Of a stretch of 64,000 nt of DNA, positions 42,407 through 51,129 are shown in pieces. The first letter of the stretch is position 1; each line of letters starts with the position of its first letter. This stretch comes from Pelagimonas phthalicica (GTDB taxonomy: Bacteria; Pseudomonadota; Alphaproteobacteria; Rhodobacterales; Rhodobacteraceae), in the NCBI RefSeq assembly GCF_004364805.1, contig NZ_SOAP01000003.1, positions 62,001 through 126,000 of the forward strand. Reading direction: 5' to 3'. A program made the position numbers and the translations under genes. The notes beneath the pieces are model-generated. The model was not told where the DNA came from and searched no databases. It saw nothing but the letters and a program-made list of their open reading frames with translations.

Positions 42407-43516
42407 TTACATCGCCGGCGGGGGAGGAGGTGGCATGATGGTGAAGAGCTGTGCAAGCTCTTGAACATCGCCTGCCTTTTTCCAACCATCCTGACCAGCG
42501 GTCCAGACATGGGTTTCGCGGGTCAGCTCGCCGCTGCTGGCCATGCGGCCCAGATCAGCCTTGGAGAACGGGCCGGTTGTTTGCCCATTCACCGCCAGAT
42601 GCCAGACATGCTCGACCGGCGGCGGGGGCGGGGCCATGCCCGCGGCAGGTGCGGCCTGAACGCCTGGGGCCATCGCGCCGCCCATTTGCTGCGCCATGTT
42701 CATGCCCATTCCGGCACCAAAGCCCATACCCATGGATTGATCCATCGCCCCACCTTGGCCCATGGCCTCGGCGGCTTTGTACTTCATGTGATCATCGAGA
42801 TTGCCGGTAATCCCACGCGAGGTACGGGTATCCAGGGCTTTTTCGACCTCAGGTGGTAGCGAGATGTTTTCGATATAAAGTTCTGGCAGTTCCAGCCCGT
42901 ATTGCGCAATCGTGCCGGTGATCGCTTGCGCAACCAGCTTGCCGACTTCGCCAGTATTGGCAGCCATATCCAGCACTGGAATACCGGATTTGGTGATGGC
43001 CTGGCTGAATTCCTGCACAATGATATTGCGGATCTGAAAGCTGATCTCATCCATGGTGAATTCACCATCGGTGCCAACAATCTCTTTCAGGAACAAGGCT
43101 GGATCGGCGACCTTGATCGAATAGGTGCCAAAGGCGCGAATGCGCGTTGGGCCAAATTCCGGATCCCGCAGCATGATCGGGTTCTTGGTGCCCCATTTGA
43201 GATCGGTGAACCGGTTGGTGTTCACAAAATAGATCTCGGATTTGAACGGGCTGTTAAAGCCGTGATCCCAATGCTGCAGCGAGGTCATGATGGGCATGTT
43301 GTTGGTTTCCAACATGTACAAGCCCGGTGTGAACACATCGGCAAGCTGACCTTCGTGAATGAAAACGGCAGCCTGACCCTCGCGGACGGTCAGCTTGGCA
43401 CCGTATTTGATTTCGTGCCCTTCGCGCTCAAAGCGAAAGACCATCGTGTCACGCGTGTCATCCACCCAGTGGATGACGTCGATAAACTGTCCGGCAAGAA
43501 AATCGAAAATGCCCAT
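42407..43516 (-). CDS. SPFH/Band 7 protein with C-terminal GYF_2 domain (YdjI-like)
   Basis: The ATG at 43514-43516, with GAGGGGA upstream, gives 369 residues. The SPFH core runs about 25-240 (VIHWVDDTRDTMVFRFEREG; EFGPTRIRAFGTYSIKVADP). A Met/Gly-rich linker with AMGQGGAMDQ follows, then a GYF_2 domain (about 305-360: HVWHLAVNGQTTGPFSKADL). There is no N-terminal transmembrane helix, as in the YdjI branch of SPFH proteins. It probably forms membrane-associated oligomers in concert with the zinc-ribbon protein. Confidence 0.87.
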   Translation of the reverse strand: MGIFDFLAGQFIDVIHWVDDTRDTMVFRFEREGHEIKYGAKLTVREGQAAVFIHEGQLADVFTPGLYMLETNNMPIMTSLQHWDHGFNSPFKSEIYFVNTNRFTDLKWGTKNPIMLRDPEFGPTRIRAFGTYSIKVADPALFLKEIVGTDGEFTMDEISFQIRNIIVQEFSQAITKSGIPVLDMAANTGEVGKLVAQAITGTIAQYGLELPELYIENISLPPEVEKALDTRTSRGITGNLDDHMKYKAAEAMGQGGAMDQSMGMGFGAGMGMNMAQQMGGAMAPGVQAAPAAGMAPPPPPVEHVWHLAVNGQTTGPFSKADLGRMASSGELTRETHVWTAGQDGWKKAGDVQELAQLFTIMPPPPPPAM

Positions 43517-43666
43517 AAAATGCGGTCCCCTCTGGGTCGTTGATGGCAAAAAGATAACCATTCACGCGCGTGGTTTCCACTGTCTCATTTCGAAACTCGC
43601 CGGGGAAAACACTGGTGAAAGTACCAGTCGCCCGCAAACTTACCCAAAATCCGAGAGTTTTCGCAC

Positions 43667-44641
43667 CTATTGCGCCAAGGCTGCTGCCTGCTCGACAACA
43701 ACCGGGCGTGCCTGTTCACGGGTCATGCCGGGGCGCAGGCGTGGGTCATAGAGGATCTTGAGCAGCATTTCGTCATGGGTCGTCAGCAGCGCAAATTCGT
43801 CATCATCGTTAAAGATGGACGGGCGGGCGCGCGGATCATCATTGCCAAGGCCCAAACCTTGCGCAATTTCCTCGTGAATGCAGGAGCGGCGCAGCAATTC
43901 TGGATGTTCCGAGCGAATGATCGCAATCGCTTGCCCGTAATCATAGCCATCCGGCGTGTCGGAAAAGGCGATGACCAGGCAATGGATCGAGCGCGGCAGG
44001 TTGTCGAACAAGCTTAAGGCCGAAGGGTTCACGTCTGGCACAAGCTGCTGAACACGCGGCGCGATCTGGGCCCTGTCATCCTCGGACATAAAAAGCACGT
44101 GGAAATTGGCCCCGCGATCCACCATCTGAATAGGGTGCCCTGTGACCCGTGATAGCCGTGCCGCATAGGCCGAGACGCGGGCGGTGTCCTGTGGGATTTG
44201 ATCCTGGGCCACGCCTTTGCCGAATTCGACGGTCATGCGAATGGGTTTGGTCCATTTCTTGACCGCACTGGGCGAGCCAGAGGAGGGTTTCAGCCCCGCG
44301 CCGCGCTCATATTCTTCGGCCAAAGCGATCTGTTCGAAATTTCGGATCAGCATCGTGTCGGTGAACACGGTATCTGGGCCGCCGCCATCCGTGCGCAACA
44401 ATCCCCGCACCAAAAGGTCGTTTTGAACGCGCGCGTAATAGTCGATCAGGCTTTGACTGGCGGCAGAGGGGCCTGCGGGTTTTGGCGCAGGCTTTGGGGC
44501 CGGAGGGGGCACCAGCGCCGCAGGTCGCGCGGCGGGTGTCACAGATGTTTTGCGCGGCGCAAGTCGCGAGGAGTCGCAACTGGCAAGAGCTGCGACTCCA
44601 ATTAGGGCTGCAAGAGCCGGGATGAACCTGCGCCGTCTCAA
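43667..44641 (-). CDS. DUF2927 lipoprotein with HEExxQ motif
   Basis: The 324-residue protein has a lipoprotein signal with lipobox LASC (C22), a Pro/Ala/Lys-rich linker (about 30-58) and a C-terminal domain of the DUF2927 type containing CIHEEIAQGLGLGND. The HEExxQ plus downstream acidic residues resembles zinc metallopeptidases, though activity is unproven for the family as far as I know. Its start lies 5 nt after the TelA stop, so it is probably co-translated with TelA and faces the periplasm. Confidence 0.8.
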   Translation of the reverse strand: MRRRRFIPALAALIGVAALASCDSSRLAPRKTSVTPAARPAALVPPPAPKPAPKPAGPSAASQSLIDYYARVQNDLLVRGLLRTDGGGPDTVFTDTMLIRNFEQIALAEEYERGAGLKPSSGSPSAVKKWTKPIRMTVEFGKGVAQDQIPQDTARVSAYAARLSRVTGHPIQMVDRGANFHVLFMSEDDRAQIAPRVQQLVPDVNPSALSLFDNLPRSIHCLVIAFSDTPDGYDYGQAIAIIRSEHPELLRRSCIHEEIAQGLGLGNDDPRARPSIFNDDDEFALLTTHDEMLLKILYDPRLRPGMTREQARPVVVEQAAALAQ

Positions 44642-44646
44642 GCGAT

Positions 44647-45843
44647 TTAGGCCGGAACGGCTGTGCCTGCGTTGTCGCCAACGCCGTCCTTGCGCGCCTT
44701 GGCCGAGGCCAGGGTATCGCGCAGATCCGCTTCCATCTTTTTGAGCTCTTCCTCGGCCTTGGCGCGGCGCGCCTTGCCTTCGTCTGCGATTTGCAGGCTT
44801 TCCTGAATGGTGCCGATCAGGTCCGCATTGGCCTGCTTGACCGCTTCGATGTCAAAGACACCACGCTCCATCTCTTCGCGGATCATCTTGTTGCTTTCGC
44901 GCAGATTGGCGGCGTTCGATGTCAGAAGCTCATTGGTCAGGTCATTGGCGTCACGCACGGCTGCCGCAGCCTGGGCCGAGCGCTGGATGGTCACCGCCTG
45001 CGCCAGTTGGGTTTCCCAGAGCGGTACAGTGTTAACCAGGGTCGAATTGATCTTGGTCACCAGCGATTTGTCGTTTTCCTGAACCAAACGGATCGAGGGC
45101 AGCGATTGCATGGTCACTTGACGAGTCAGTTTGAGGTCATGCACGCGGCGTTCCAGATCATCACGCGCGGCACGCAGATCGCGCAGCTCTTGCGCTTTCA
45201 TCACCTGATCATTTTCATCCGCGGCCTGTACTTCGGCCTCTTTGGCAGGGATGTCGACCGTGTCGAGAACGTTCAGCTTTTCTTCGCCTGCAGCGATATA
45301 CAGCGCCAGTTCATCGTAGAATTGCAGGGTCTTTTCATAGAGCAGATCCAGCGATTTGATGTCTTTCAGCAGCGTGTGCTCGTGCTTCAGGAGATCATCG
45401 GTGATCTTGTCGATCTGGCCCTGAACGGTTTCAAAGCGCGCGGTGAACTTGGCGAAAGGTGCTGCGCGACCGATCAGCTTTTCCCACCAGGTGCGTTCAC
45501 GGCGCACATCCAGTTCCGAAACCGAAAAGCCGCGAATGGTGGTGACCATGTTGCGCAACCCGTCGCCCGCCGGGCCAACATCTTTGTTGCGCACATCGGT
45601 CAGCATCGCTTGGCTGATCTCTTGCAACTCAGCCTGGGCGGCAGAGCCAAAGGAGACGATGGAATTGGTGTCTTCCATGTCGATTTCATCCATCCGCGTG
45701 CGGATTTCTTCGCCGACCTCTGGCGTGGCATCGGCCAAAGGCACGATTGCGTTGGCTTCACCTGGTTCCGGCAGGATCACGGCATTGACCTCATCAACCA
45801 GTGCCAGGGCCTCTTCGGCCTGTTTGCGTACATTCTCAGACAT
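44647..45843 (-). CDS. TelA-family (toxic anion/tellurite resistance) protein
   Basis: The 398-residue helical protein fits the TelA/KlaA/YaaN family: FGSAAQAELQEISQAMLTDV early, then DLLKHEHTLLKDIKSLDLLY, VTMQSLPSIRLVQENDKSLV and the hallmark LVNTVPLWETQLAQAV. The family is linked to tellurite and other envelope stresses; its biochemical role is unknown. In B. subtilis the homologue YaaN is adjacent to XpaC, as here. Confidence 0.92.
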   Translation of the reverse strand: MSENVRKQAEEALALVDEVNAVILPEPGEANAIVPLADATPEVGEEIRTRMDEIDMEDTNSIVSFGSAAQAELQEISQAMLTDVRNKDVGPAGDGLRNMVTTIRGFSVSELDVRRERTWWEKLIGRAAPFAKFTARFETVQGQIDKITDDLLKHEHTLLKDIKSLDLLYEKTLQFYDELALYIAAGEEKLNVLDTVDIPAKEAEVQAADENDQVMKAQELRDLRAARDDLERRVHDLKLTRQVTMQSLPSIRLVQENDKSLVTKINSTLVNTVPLWETQLAQAVTIQRSAQAAAAVRDANDLTNELLTSNAANLRESNKMIREEMERGVFDIEAVKQANADLIGTIQESLQIADEGKARRAKAEEELKKMEADLRDTLASAKARKDGVGDNAGTAVPA

Positions 45844-45867
45844 GGACTTCCCCTAAACTGTGCCTTG

Positions 45868-46758
45868 TTACAGGCGTACTCCCTCGCGTTGCAGACGATC
45901 CCGCAACACATCAATTTCGACCGCCAGATCGGCGTTGTTATCCAGCAGAAGTTTCTCGGTCTTCTTGCCAAAGCTCTCTTCGAGATCGGTGAGCAGCATC
46001 ATAAAGCTGCTGCGGGCGTCACGATCTTCGTTGCGCGAATAAATGTCGGAAAATTTGACGGCGGCGTCACGTGCGCCCATCAAATAGACACCCAAGTACT
46101 TTTTGGCGGCGGTCAGATCGCGTGGATCTTCTTCGACTGTGCGGATCATTTCGCGCACCTTGGTCTGAAAACGCTCAACCCGCGCCTCAACCTTGCGATC
46201 CCCGGCGCGTTTGACCGCGTCGGCCATTGCCTCAAGATGCGATTCAGCCTCGTCGACCACGCGAGCCACACGATCTTGCTGGAAGGTATCGATCCCTTCC
46301 ATGCCTTTGTCTTTCATCGGATCGATGCCAAAGGCCCCGATATGCAGCGCGCCAGCCGCCCCGCCAAAGATCAATGGCGCGATCAATCCCGGCTCCGAGC
46401 TATAGGCGGCGACGCCCGCGCCCAGACCGGTCAAAACTGCCGCTGCAATCTTGCGCGGAAACCCCGGGCGACGCGCAACTTTGCGTTCGTCATAGGCCGC
46501 ATGGGCGATCAGCCCCTCGCGCAGCATCCAGGCCCCAAGGATCAGCGTACCGGCCCCTACAAGGCCAATGGCCATGCTGATTGCCCCACCAAAGATCGAA
46601 GTTCCGGCCAAGATGATTGGCGGAATGAACATGATGTTTGATTTGGCCCCAACGGGATGAACCGTGGCCTTGTGATAGGCCCCTTTCGGGCGCGGCGCAT
46701 CATCGATGTCGTCAGAAGAGCCGTCAGGGCTGAATTGCCCGCCATAACGCTGCGCCAT
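45868..46758 (-). CDS. XpaC-like membrane protein, paralogue 1
   Basis: The 296-residue protein has two hydrophobic pairs (about 52-85 and 105-140), the motif FGIDPMKDKG and a long C-terminal helical region (VARVVDEAESHLEAMADAVK). This is the layout of the XpaC family, named for 5-bromo-4-chloroindolyl phosphate hydrolysis in Bacillus. It is 24 nt upstream of TelA. GGAGG for its start lies inside the tiny ORF that precedes it by 1 nt. It is a paralogue of the gene at 46977. Confidence 0.82.
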   Translation of the reverse strand: MAQRYGGQFSPDGSSDDIDDAPRPKGAYHKATVHPVGAKSNIMFIPPIILAGTSIFGGAISMAIGLVGAGTLILGAWMLREGLIAHAAYDERKVARRPGFPRKIAAAVLTGLGAGVAAYSSEPGLIAPLIFGGAAGALHIGAFGIDPMKDKGMEGIDTFQQDRVARVVDEAESHLEAMADAVKRAGDRKVEARVERFQTKVREMIRTVEEDPRDLTAAKKYLGVYLMGARDAAVKFSDIYSRNEDRDARSSFMMLLTDLEESFGKKTEKLLLDNNADLAVEIDVLRDRLQREGVRL

Positions 46759-46759
46759 C

Positions 46760-46849
46760 TCAAAGGCCTCCTAACACGCCCGTGGTCAGGCCGAAGAGCA
46801 GAATAATCAACAAAATATAGCTAAGCTTTTGCAAGCCGTTTCCGGACAT
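46760..46849 (-). CDS. Possible 29-residue single-helix membrane peptide
   Basis: The minus-strand ATG at 46847-46849, after a GGGGGG tract, opens MSGNGLQKLSYILLIILLFG and ends after 29 codons one base before the XpaC-1 ATG. The peptide is a short head, a hydrophobic helix and a Gly-rich tail. The coupling with XpaC-1 and the membrane-like composition support a real small protein; a leader ORF is the alternative. Confidence 0.5.
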   Translation of the reverse strand: MSGNGLQKLSYILLIILLFGLTTGVLGGL

Positions 46850-46976
46850 GAAACCCCCCGGTTCTATCTGGTTTCACCCAATTAACTCAGGCTCAAAGTA
46901 ACTTAGGCACAAAACCGCCGTCACGCTAGGGGGAACTGGGGCGTTAACGCATCAGACAGGCAGCAGACCGCTTATG

Positions 46977-47807
46977 TCACGCAGCTGTTTCATGTGGCAT
47001 ACGATCAAGCAGCAGGTCAGCCTCAAGGTCAAAGGCATCGCGACCTGTACGTTCACTGCCTTCGCGGGCATGGGTCTCAAAGGACTCGCTGAGGACGTCG
47101 AGTTTCAAGAGAAACCGCTTGCGCGCCAAAAGATGTTTGTCGCTGTGCCAGTCCTGTTCAAGCTTTTGTGTCTCGTTGCGCAGGATTTGGGTCATGCGCT
47201 CAACAAGCTTGCCAATTCTTTGTACGCAACGTGGGTTAGTGCCAAAACTGCGCATCAGCCGCATGACCATGGCGCGGGTGGCGTCTGACTTTAGGGTCAG
47301 TTCCGGGTCGTCCAGAAGTTCAATGCGATCAGTGACTTGTGCCAAGGCATCCTCGGCGGCATCCCATCTATGCTCCGCTGCAAGGCGGTTCATGAGTTCC
47401 GGATTGTCCTGGCCTTTGTCTTTCAGAGGGTCCAAACCAAAGGCCGTCAGGCTCAGCCCGGTCGCAACCACGCCCAAAATCGCAGGGGGCAGGAGAGACA
47501 TGAACTGGTGCCCGGCCAAAAGGAAGACAACAACGCCAATCAGTGTAGATCCCAGGATTTTGTAGGGAAGCACAGGTTTTTTGGCAATTTCCGACAGATC
47601 ATAGACACGCTGAATGCGCTGCCCACGGTAGATCAGGCGTAAGGCTATGGAAAACAGCCCCATCTGCAGCAGCGCGCTGGCGATCCCGCCAAGCGAGCCT
47701 TGAAAAAACCACAGCAGCAACGGGAAGGCCGCCAGGAACATGACATTCAGGCTGGAATCAAAAACCGGGGCGTCAGCATGGCGGGGATGTTTGCGGAGGT
47801 TGTGCAT
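46977..47807 (-). CDS. XpaC-like membrane protein, paralogue 2
   Basis: The ATG at 47805-47807, with GAGGGAGAG upstream, gives 276 residues. Hydrophobic segments lie at about 22-60 and 90-125. The motif FGLDPLKDKG matches paralogue 1 (FGIDPMKDKG), and a helical C-terminal region with WDAAEDALAQVTDRIELLDD follows. It heads, with the small gene 11 nt upstream, the XpaC-TelA-DUF2927 series on the minus strand. Duplication of XpaC within one locus is unusual. Confidence 0.78.
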   Translation of the reverse strand: MHNLRKHPRHADAPVFDSSLNVMFLAAFPLLLWFFQGSLGGIASALLQMGLFSIALRLIYRGQRIQRVYDLSEIAKKPVLPYKILGSTLIGVVVFLLAGHQFMSLLPPAILGVVATGLSLTAFGLDPLKDKGQDNPELMNRLAAEHRWDAAEDALAQVTDRIELLDDPELTLKSDATRAMVMRLMRSFGTNPRCVQRIGKLVERMTQILRNETQKLEQDWHSDKHLLARKRFLLKLDVLSESFETHAREGSERTGRDAFDLEADLLLDRMPHETAA

Positions 47808-47818
47808 GCAACTCTCCC

Positions 47819-48046
47819 TCAGAAACAGCTCAAGGCGAAGATCAGAACCCAAAGTGCCGCAAAGGCCAGACGGGGTTTCAACTGCCCCTGCGCCTGCGCG
47901 CGTTGAGTGGTCGCAGCAAGGGCGTCATATGTATCACGTGCGACCATGGGCAGGTTGCCCAAGATCAGATACATGGTCGCCGCAAAGGTCACGAGAGCTA
48001 GAAACGTAATCATCATGCGCCCGAACTTGCGCGCGAATCCGGGCAA
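47819..48046 (-). CDS. Small two-helix membrane protein
   Basis: The 75-residue ORF has two hydrophobic helices (about 11-33 and 59-75) joined by a polar, Ala/Gln-rich loop (ARDTYDALAATTQRAQAQ). It ends 11 nt before the ribosome-binding region of XpaC-2 and is therefore likely to be co-transcribed. I do not recognise the family. An internal start at MMITFLALV is also possible. Confidence 0.6.
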   Translation of the reverse strand: MPGFARKFGRMMITFLALVTFAATMYLILGNLPMVARDTYDALAATTQRAQAQGQLKPRLAFAALWVLIFALSCF

Positions 48047-48091
48047 AAACTGGGCGACACACGGGAATTATCAAGAAGAGTTAACTGGATG

Positions 48092-49018
48092 CTAACGCCG
48101 CTTAGGGCGACTGGCTTTGTTGGAGCTTGGGGGTTTGTCTTTTTGAGTCAGTGGTTTGCCACGCTTTGCCGGTGTGCCGCTTCTGCCCTTGGGCTTGACC
48201 GTTGGGCGCGTACCGGGCTTCGAAGTGCCAACATCTTTACGATTGCGTCGAACCGCGCGCTTGGCTGTTCCGGTCTTTTCCTCTTCTTCAAGGCCCAATT
48301 GATCCCGCAACACGCGGCGGCGAATCTCTTCGACCTCCCCCTGCTTCAACTGCCCCAGCTGGAACGGACCATAGGACACCCGGATCAATCGATTCACCAC
48401 CATGCCAACATCATGCATCGCACGGCGGATTTCGCGGTTCTTCCCCTCGCGAAGCCCGACCGTCAGCCAGCAATTGGCCCCTTGCTGGCGGTCAATGGAC
48501 ACGGTCATGGGCTGGAACCTCTGCCCCTCCACCTCGATCCCCTTGCGGAGAGGTTCGAACGTTTCATCAGTCGGGCGGCCATTCACCCGAACACGGTATT
48601 TGCGCAGCCATCCGGTGGAGGGCAGTTCAAGCTTGCGTTTGATCCCGCCATCATTGGTGAGCAACAAAAGCCCTTCGGAATTGAGGTCAAGCCGGCCCAC
48701 GCTCATCACACGCGGCATGCCCTCAGGTAGGGAATCGTAAATGGTTTGGCGGCCTTTTTCGTCGCGGTCGGTTGTGACCAATCCCGTTGGCTTGTGATAG
48801 AGCCACAGACGTGCAGCGTCCGGGGTTGCCAGCGCTTTGCCGTCCACCTCGATCACATCTTTGTCGGTGACGTTCAAGGCCGCGCGTTCGATGACCTTGC
48901 CATTCACCGAAACCCGCCCCTCTTCGATCATACGCTCGGCATCCCGACGGCTGGCTACGCCGGCGCGGGCGATGACTTTGGCGATGCGATGCCCTTTGGG
49001 GGTGTCAGAAGCGGTCAT
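48092..49018 (-). CDS. rluB: 23S rRNA pseudouridine synthase RluB-like
   Basis: The ATG at 49016-49018 gives 308 residues. An S4 RNA-binding domain (about 9-56: RIAKVIARAGVASRRDAERM) precedes the RsuA/RluB catalytic domain with D111 in GRLDLNSEGLLLL. A very basic C-terminal tail (from about 240) ends PKRR. RluB modifies a uridine in helix 89/93 region of 23S rRNA in E. coli. It is divergent from tadA. Confidence 0.93.
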   Translation of the reverse strand: MTASDTPKGHRIAKVIARAGVASRRDAERMIEEGRVSVNGKVIERAALNVTDKDVIEVDGKALATPDAARLWLYHKPTGLVTTDRDEKGRQTIYDSLPEGMPRVMSVGRLDLNSEGLLLLTNDGGIKRKLELPSTGWLRKYRVRVNGRPTDETFEPLRKGIEVEGQRFQPMTVSIDRQQGANCWLTVGLREGKNREIRRAMHDVGMVVNRLIRVSYGPFQLGQLKQGEVEEIRRRVLRDQLGLEEEEKTGTAKRAVRRNRKDVGTSKPGTRPTVKPKGRSGTPAKRGKPLTQKDKPPSSNKASRPKRR

Positions 49019-49100
49019 TGAGGCACCTTTCGATCTGGCAGCCATGCAGGTTGAAAGCAACACGACTAGCCCATTTGCGCGACAGAGGCTATAGGGCGGC

Positions 49101-49553
49101 ATGACCTTTCGCAGCTATATGGATATCGCTCTGGATGAGGCCCGTGCCGCCGCAGCACGCGGCGAAGTGCCGGTTGGCGCGGTGATTGTTGACCCGCTGG
49201 GACGGATTGTGGCGCTGGCGGGCAATCGCACACGCGAATTGAGCGATCCGACGGCCCATGCCGAGGTTTTGGTAATCCGCGAAGCCTGCGCGCGACTAAA
49301 TGCGGAACGTCTACCTGATCACGACCTTTATGTGACTTTGGAACCCTGTCCAATGTGCGCTACCGCGATCTCCTTTGCCCGCATCCGTCGGCTGTATTTC
49401 GGGGCAAGCGATCCAAAGTCCGGCGGTGTCCTGCAAGGGCCGAGGATTTTTGAACAATCGCAATGCCACCATGTGCCAGAGGTTTTCGACGGGATCGGTG
49501 AAGCGCCCTCCGCGGCGCTTTTGAAATCCTTTTTCGCGGAGCGCCGGTCATGA
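49101..49553 (+). CDS. tadA: tRNA adenosine(34) deaminase
   Basis: The 150-residue protein has the zinc deaminase motifs H53-A-E55 ([11 protein letters not shown]) and P82-C-x-x-C86 (PCPMCATAI). TadA edits A34 to inosine in tRNA-Arg(ACG), whose gene is at 10909. Its stop overlaps the start of rluE by 4 nt (ATGA). Confidence 0.96.
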   Translation: MTFRSYMDIALDEARAAAARGEVPVGAVIVDPLGRIVALAGNRTRELSDPTAHAEVLVIREACARLNAERLPDHDLYVTLEPCPMCATAISFARIRRLYFGASDPKSGGVLQGPRIFEQSQCHHVPEVFDGIGEAPSAALLKSFFAERRS

Positions 49554-50092
49554 CAGTCATTTTGTTTAACAAGCCCTTTGGCGTGCTGTCGCAATTCACT
49601 GATAAGGGAACCGAGGGCAGCAAACGCGAAACCCTGTCCAATTACATTGACGTGCCAAAGGTTTACCCGGCGGGGCGCTTGGATCGGGATAGTGAAGGGT
49701 TATTGGTTCTCACCGATGACGGGCGCTTGCAGGCGAAAATCGCGCATCCCAAGTTCAAAAAGCCCAAGACCTATCTTGTTCAGGTCGAAGGACGCCCGTC
49801 TGAGGATCAGATTGCAGCACTGCGATCCGGAGTGGAGCTGAAAGATGGCATGACGCGCCCGGCAAAGACAGAGCTGATTGATCCGCCCGATCTTTGGCCA
49901 CGGACTCCTCCGGTCCGGTTTCGCAAAACTGTGCCTGATGCCTGGTTGAAACTCACCATCACCGAGGGGCGCAATCGCCAGGTGCGCCGCATGACAGCCC
50001 ATGTGGGGCTGCCTTGTCTGCGTCTCGTGCGGTGGTCTGTCGGTGACTGGACGCTGGACGGTTTGGCCTATGGCGCATGGCGCAAGGCGTGA
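49550..50092 (+). CDS. rluE: 23S rRNA pseudouridine synthase RluE-like
   Basis: The 180-residue protein lacks an S4 domain and has the catalytic D45 in [13 protein letters not shown] and the [10 protein letters not shown] motif. [15 protein letters not shown] at the start is typical of RluE. In E. coli RluE modifies U2457 of 23S rRNA. It is coupled to tadA by the 4-nt overlap. Confidence 0.92.
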   Translation: MTVILFNKPFGVLSQFTDKGTEGSKRETLSNYIDVPKVYPAGRLDRDSEGLLVLTDDGRLQAKIAHPKFKKPKTYLVQVEGRPSEDQIAALRSGVELKDGMTRPAKTELIDPPDLWPRTPPVRFRKTVPDAWLKLTITEGRNRQVRRMTAHVGLPCLRLVRWSVGDWTLDGLAYGAWRKA

Positions 50093-50099
50093 GCGCAAC

Positions 50100-50143
50100 C
50101 AAATTCCGTGCACGGAGTTTGCAAATTCCATCAATGGAATTTG
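50100..50143. repeat. Tandem dyad repeat, copy 2 (rluE/hemF convergent junction)
   Basis: Two abutting 22-nt dyads: 50100-50121 (CAAATTCCGT/ACGGAGTTTG, one mismatch) and 50122-50143 (CAAATTCCAT/ATGGAATTTG around CA). The 22+22 layout is identical to that at 40331-40374. It begins 8 nt after the rluE stop and ends 21 nt before the hemF stop. Confidence 0.85.
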
Positions 50144-50164
50144 GTCCCGCTTACCGTGCTCGCT

Positions 50165-51055
50165 TCAAACCCATTTGGCCATGGGGGGCAGGCTCATAAG
50201 CACCGCATTGGCGTCGTGCCCGGTTGCCAGGCCAAATTTGGTGCCCCGATCATAGACCAAGTTATATTCGGCATAGAGACCGCGATGCACCAGCTGTGCC
50301 TCTTTCTCAGCCTCACCAAAGGCGTCCACACGGCGTTTCTCGACCAGCGGAACAAAGGCAGGAAGGAAGGCCCGGCCAATATCTTGGGTCAATGCGAAAT
50401 CCGCCTCCCAATTGCCGGTATTGCGGTCATCCATAAAGATGCCGCCAACACCACGCGCCCGATGGCGGTGAGGGATGTAGAAATATTCATCCGCCCAGGC
50501 TTTCAACTCGCCATACAACCCGTCGCCATGTGGTTTCAGGTGCTCTTCCTGCGTGGCATGAAAATGGGCGGTGTCGTCGTCATATTCCAGACAAGGGTTC
50601 AGATCTGACCCGCCGCCGAACCACCAGGCATTCGGCGTCCAGAACATCCGGGTGTTCATGTGAACCGCCGGGCAATGTGGGTTTTGCATATGGGCGACCA
50701 GGCTGATGCCGCTGGCCCAGAAGCGCGGGTCATCTTCGATGCCTGGAACACCGCGCGCGGCCATGGATTTTTGCGCAGCGCTGCCCAGCGTGCCGTAGAC
50801 GGTCGACACATTGACCCCCACCTTTTCAAAGACCCGCCCGCCGCGCATGACGCTCATCAAGCCACCGCCCGCATCAGAGCCATCATCCGAATGGCGCTTG
50901 GTCTCGGTCACTTCAAAGCGGCCAGCGGTCTCATCGGAAAAGGGGCCTTCCGAATGGCTGTCTTCCAACCCCTCAAAGGCTGCAACGATTTCGTCCCGAA
51001 GGCTGCGAAACCAGGTGCTGGCGCGGTGTTTTTCGTCTTGGAAAAGGTCTGTCAT
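50165..51055 (-). CDS. hemF: Oxygen-dependent coproporphyrinogen III oxidase
   Basis: The 296-residue protein carries the HemF signatures: GGRVFEKVGVNVSTVYGTL near 90, NPHCPAVHMNTRMFW with the catalytic His region, WWFGGGSDLNPCLEYD, and RARGVGGIFMDD. HemF converts coproporphyrinogen III to protoporphyrinogen IX with O2. hemC and hemE lie 10 kb away in the same window, so the three are scattered, not an operon. Confidence 0.97.
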   Translation of the reverse strand: MTDLFQDEKHRASTWFRSLRDEIVAAFEGLEDSHSEGPFSDETAGRFEVTETKRHSDDGSDAGGGLMSVMRGGRVFEKVGVNVSTVYGTLGSAAQKSMAARGVPGIEDDPRFWASGISLVAHMQNPHCPAVHMNTRMFWTPNAWWFGGGSDLNPCLEYDDDTAHFHATQEEHLKPHGDGLYGELKAWADEYFYIPHRHRARGVGGIFMDDRNTGNWEADFALTQDIGRAFLPAFVPLVEKRRVDAFGEAEKEAQLVHRGLYAEYNLVYDRGTKFGLATGHDANAVLMSLPPMAKWV

Positions 51056-51129
51056 CTGGCACTCCGTCTTGCGCCTTATCTAAAGGGTGCCACAAACGGC
51101 ATCAATGCGACGCTTGCACGTGTCCGCAA

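Noticed and set aside
44647-45843. Plasmid-type tellurite resistance operon (kla/ter)
   Set aside because: TelA is present, but no klaB/klaC, terB-E or plasmid genes are seen; the context is the XpaC/SPFH set.
44791-46641. Plus-strand ORF of 616 codons opposite TelA and XpaC-1
   Set aside because: It spans two well-supported minus-strand genes and their spacer, its product shows no domain, and GC-rich codon bias explains the open frame.
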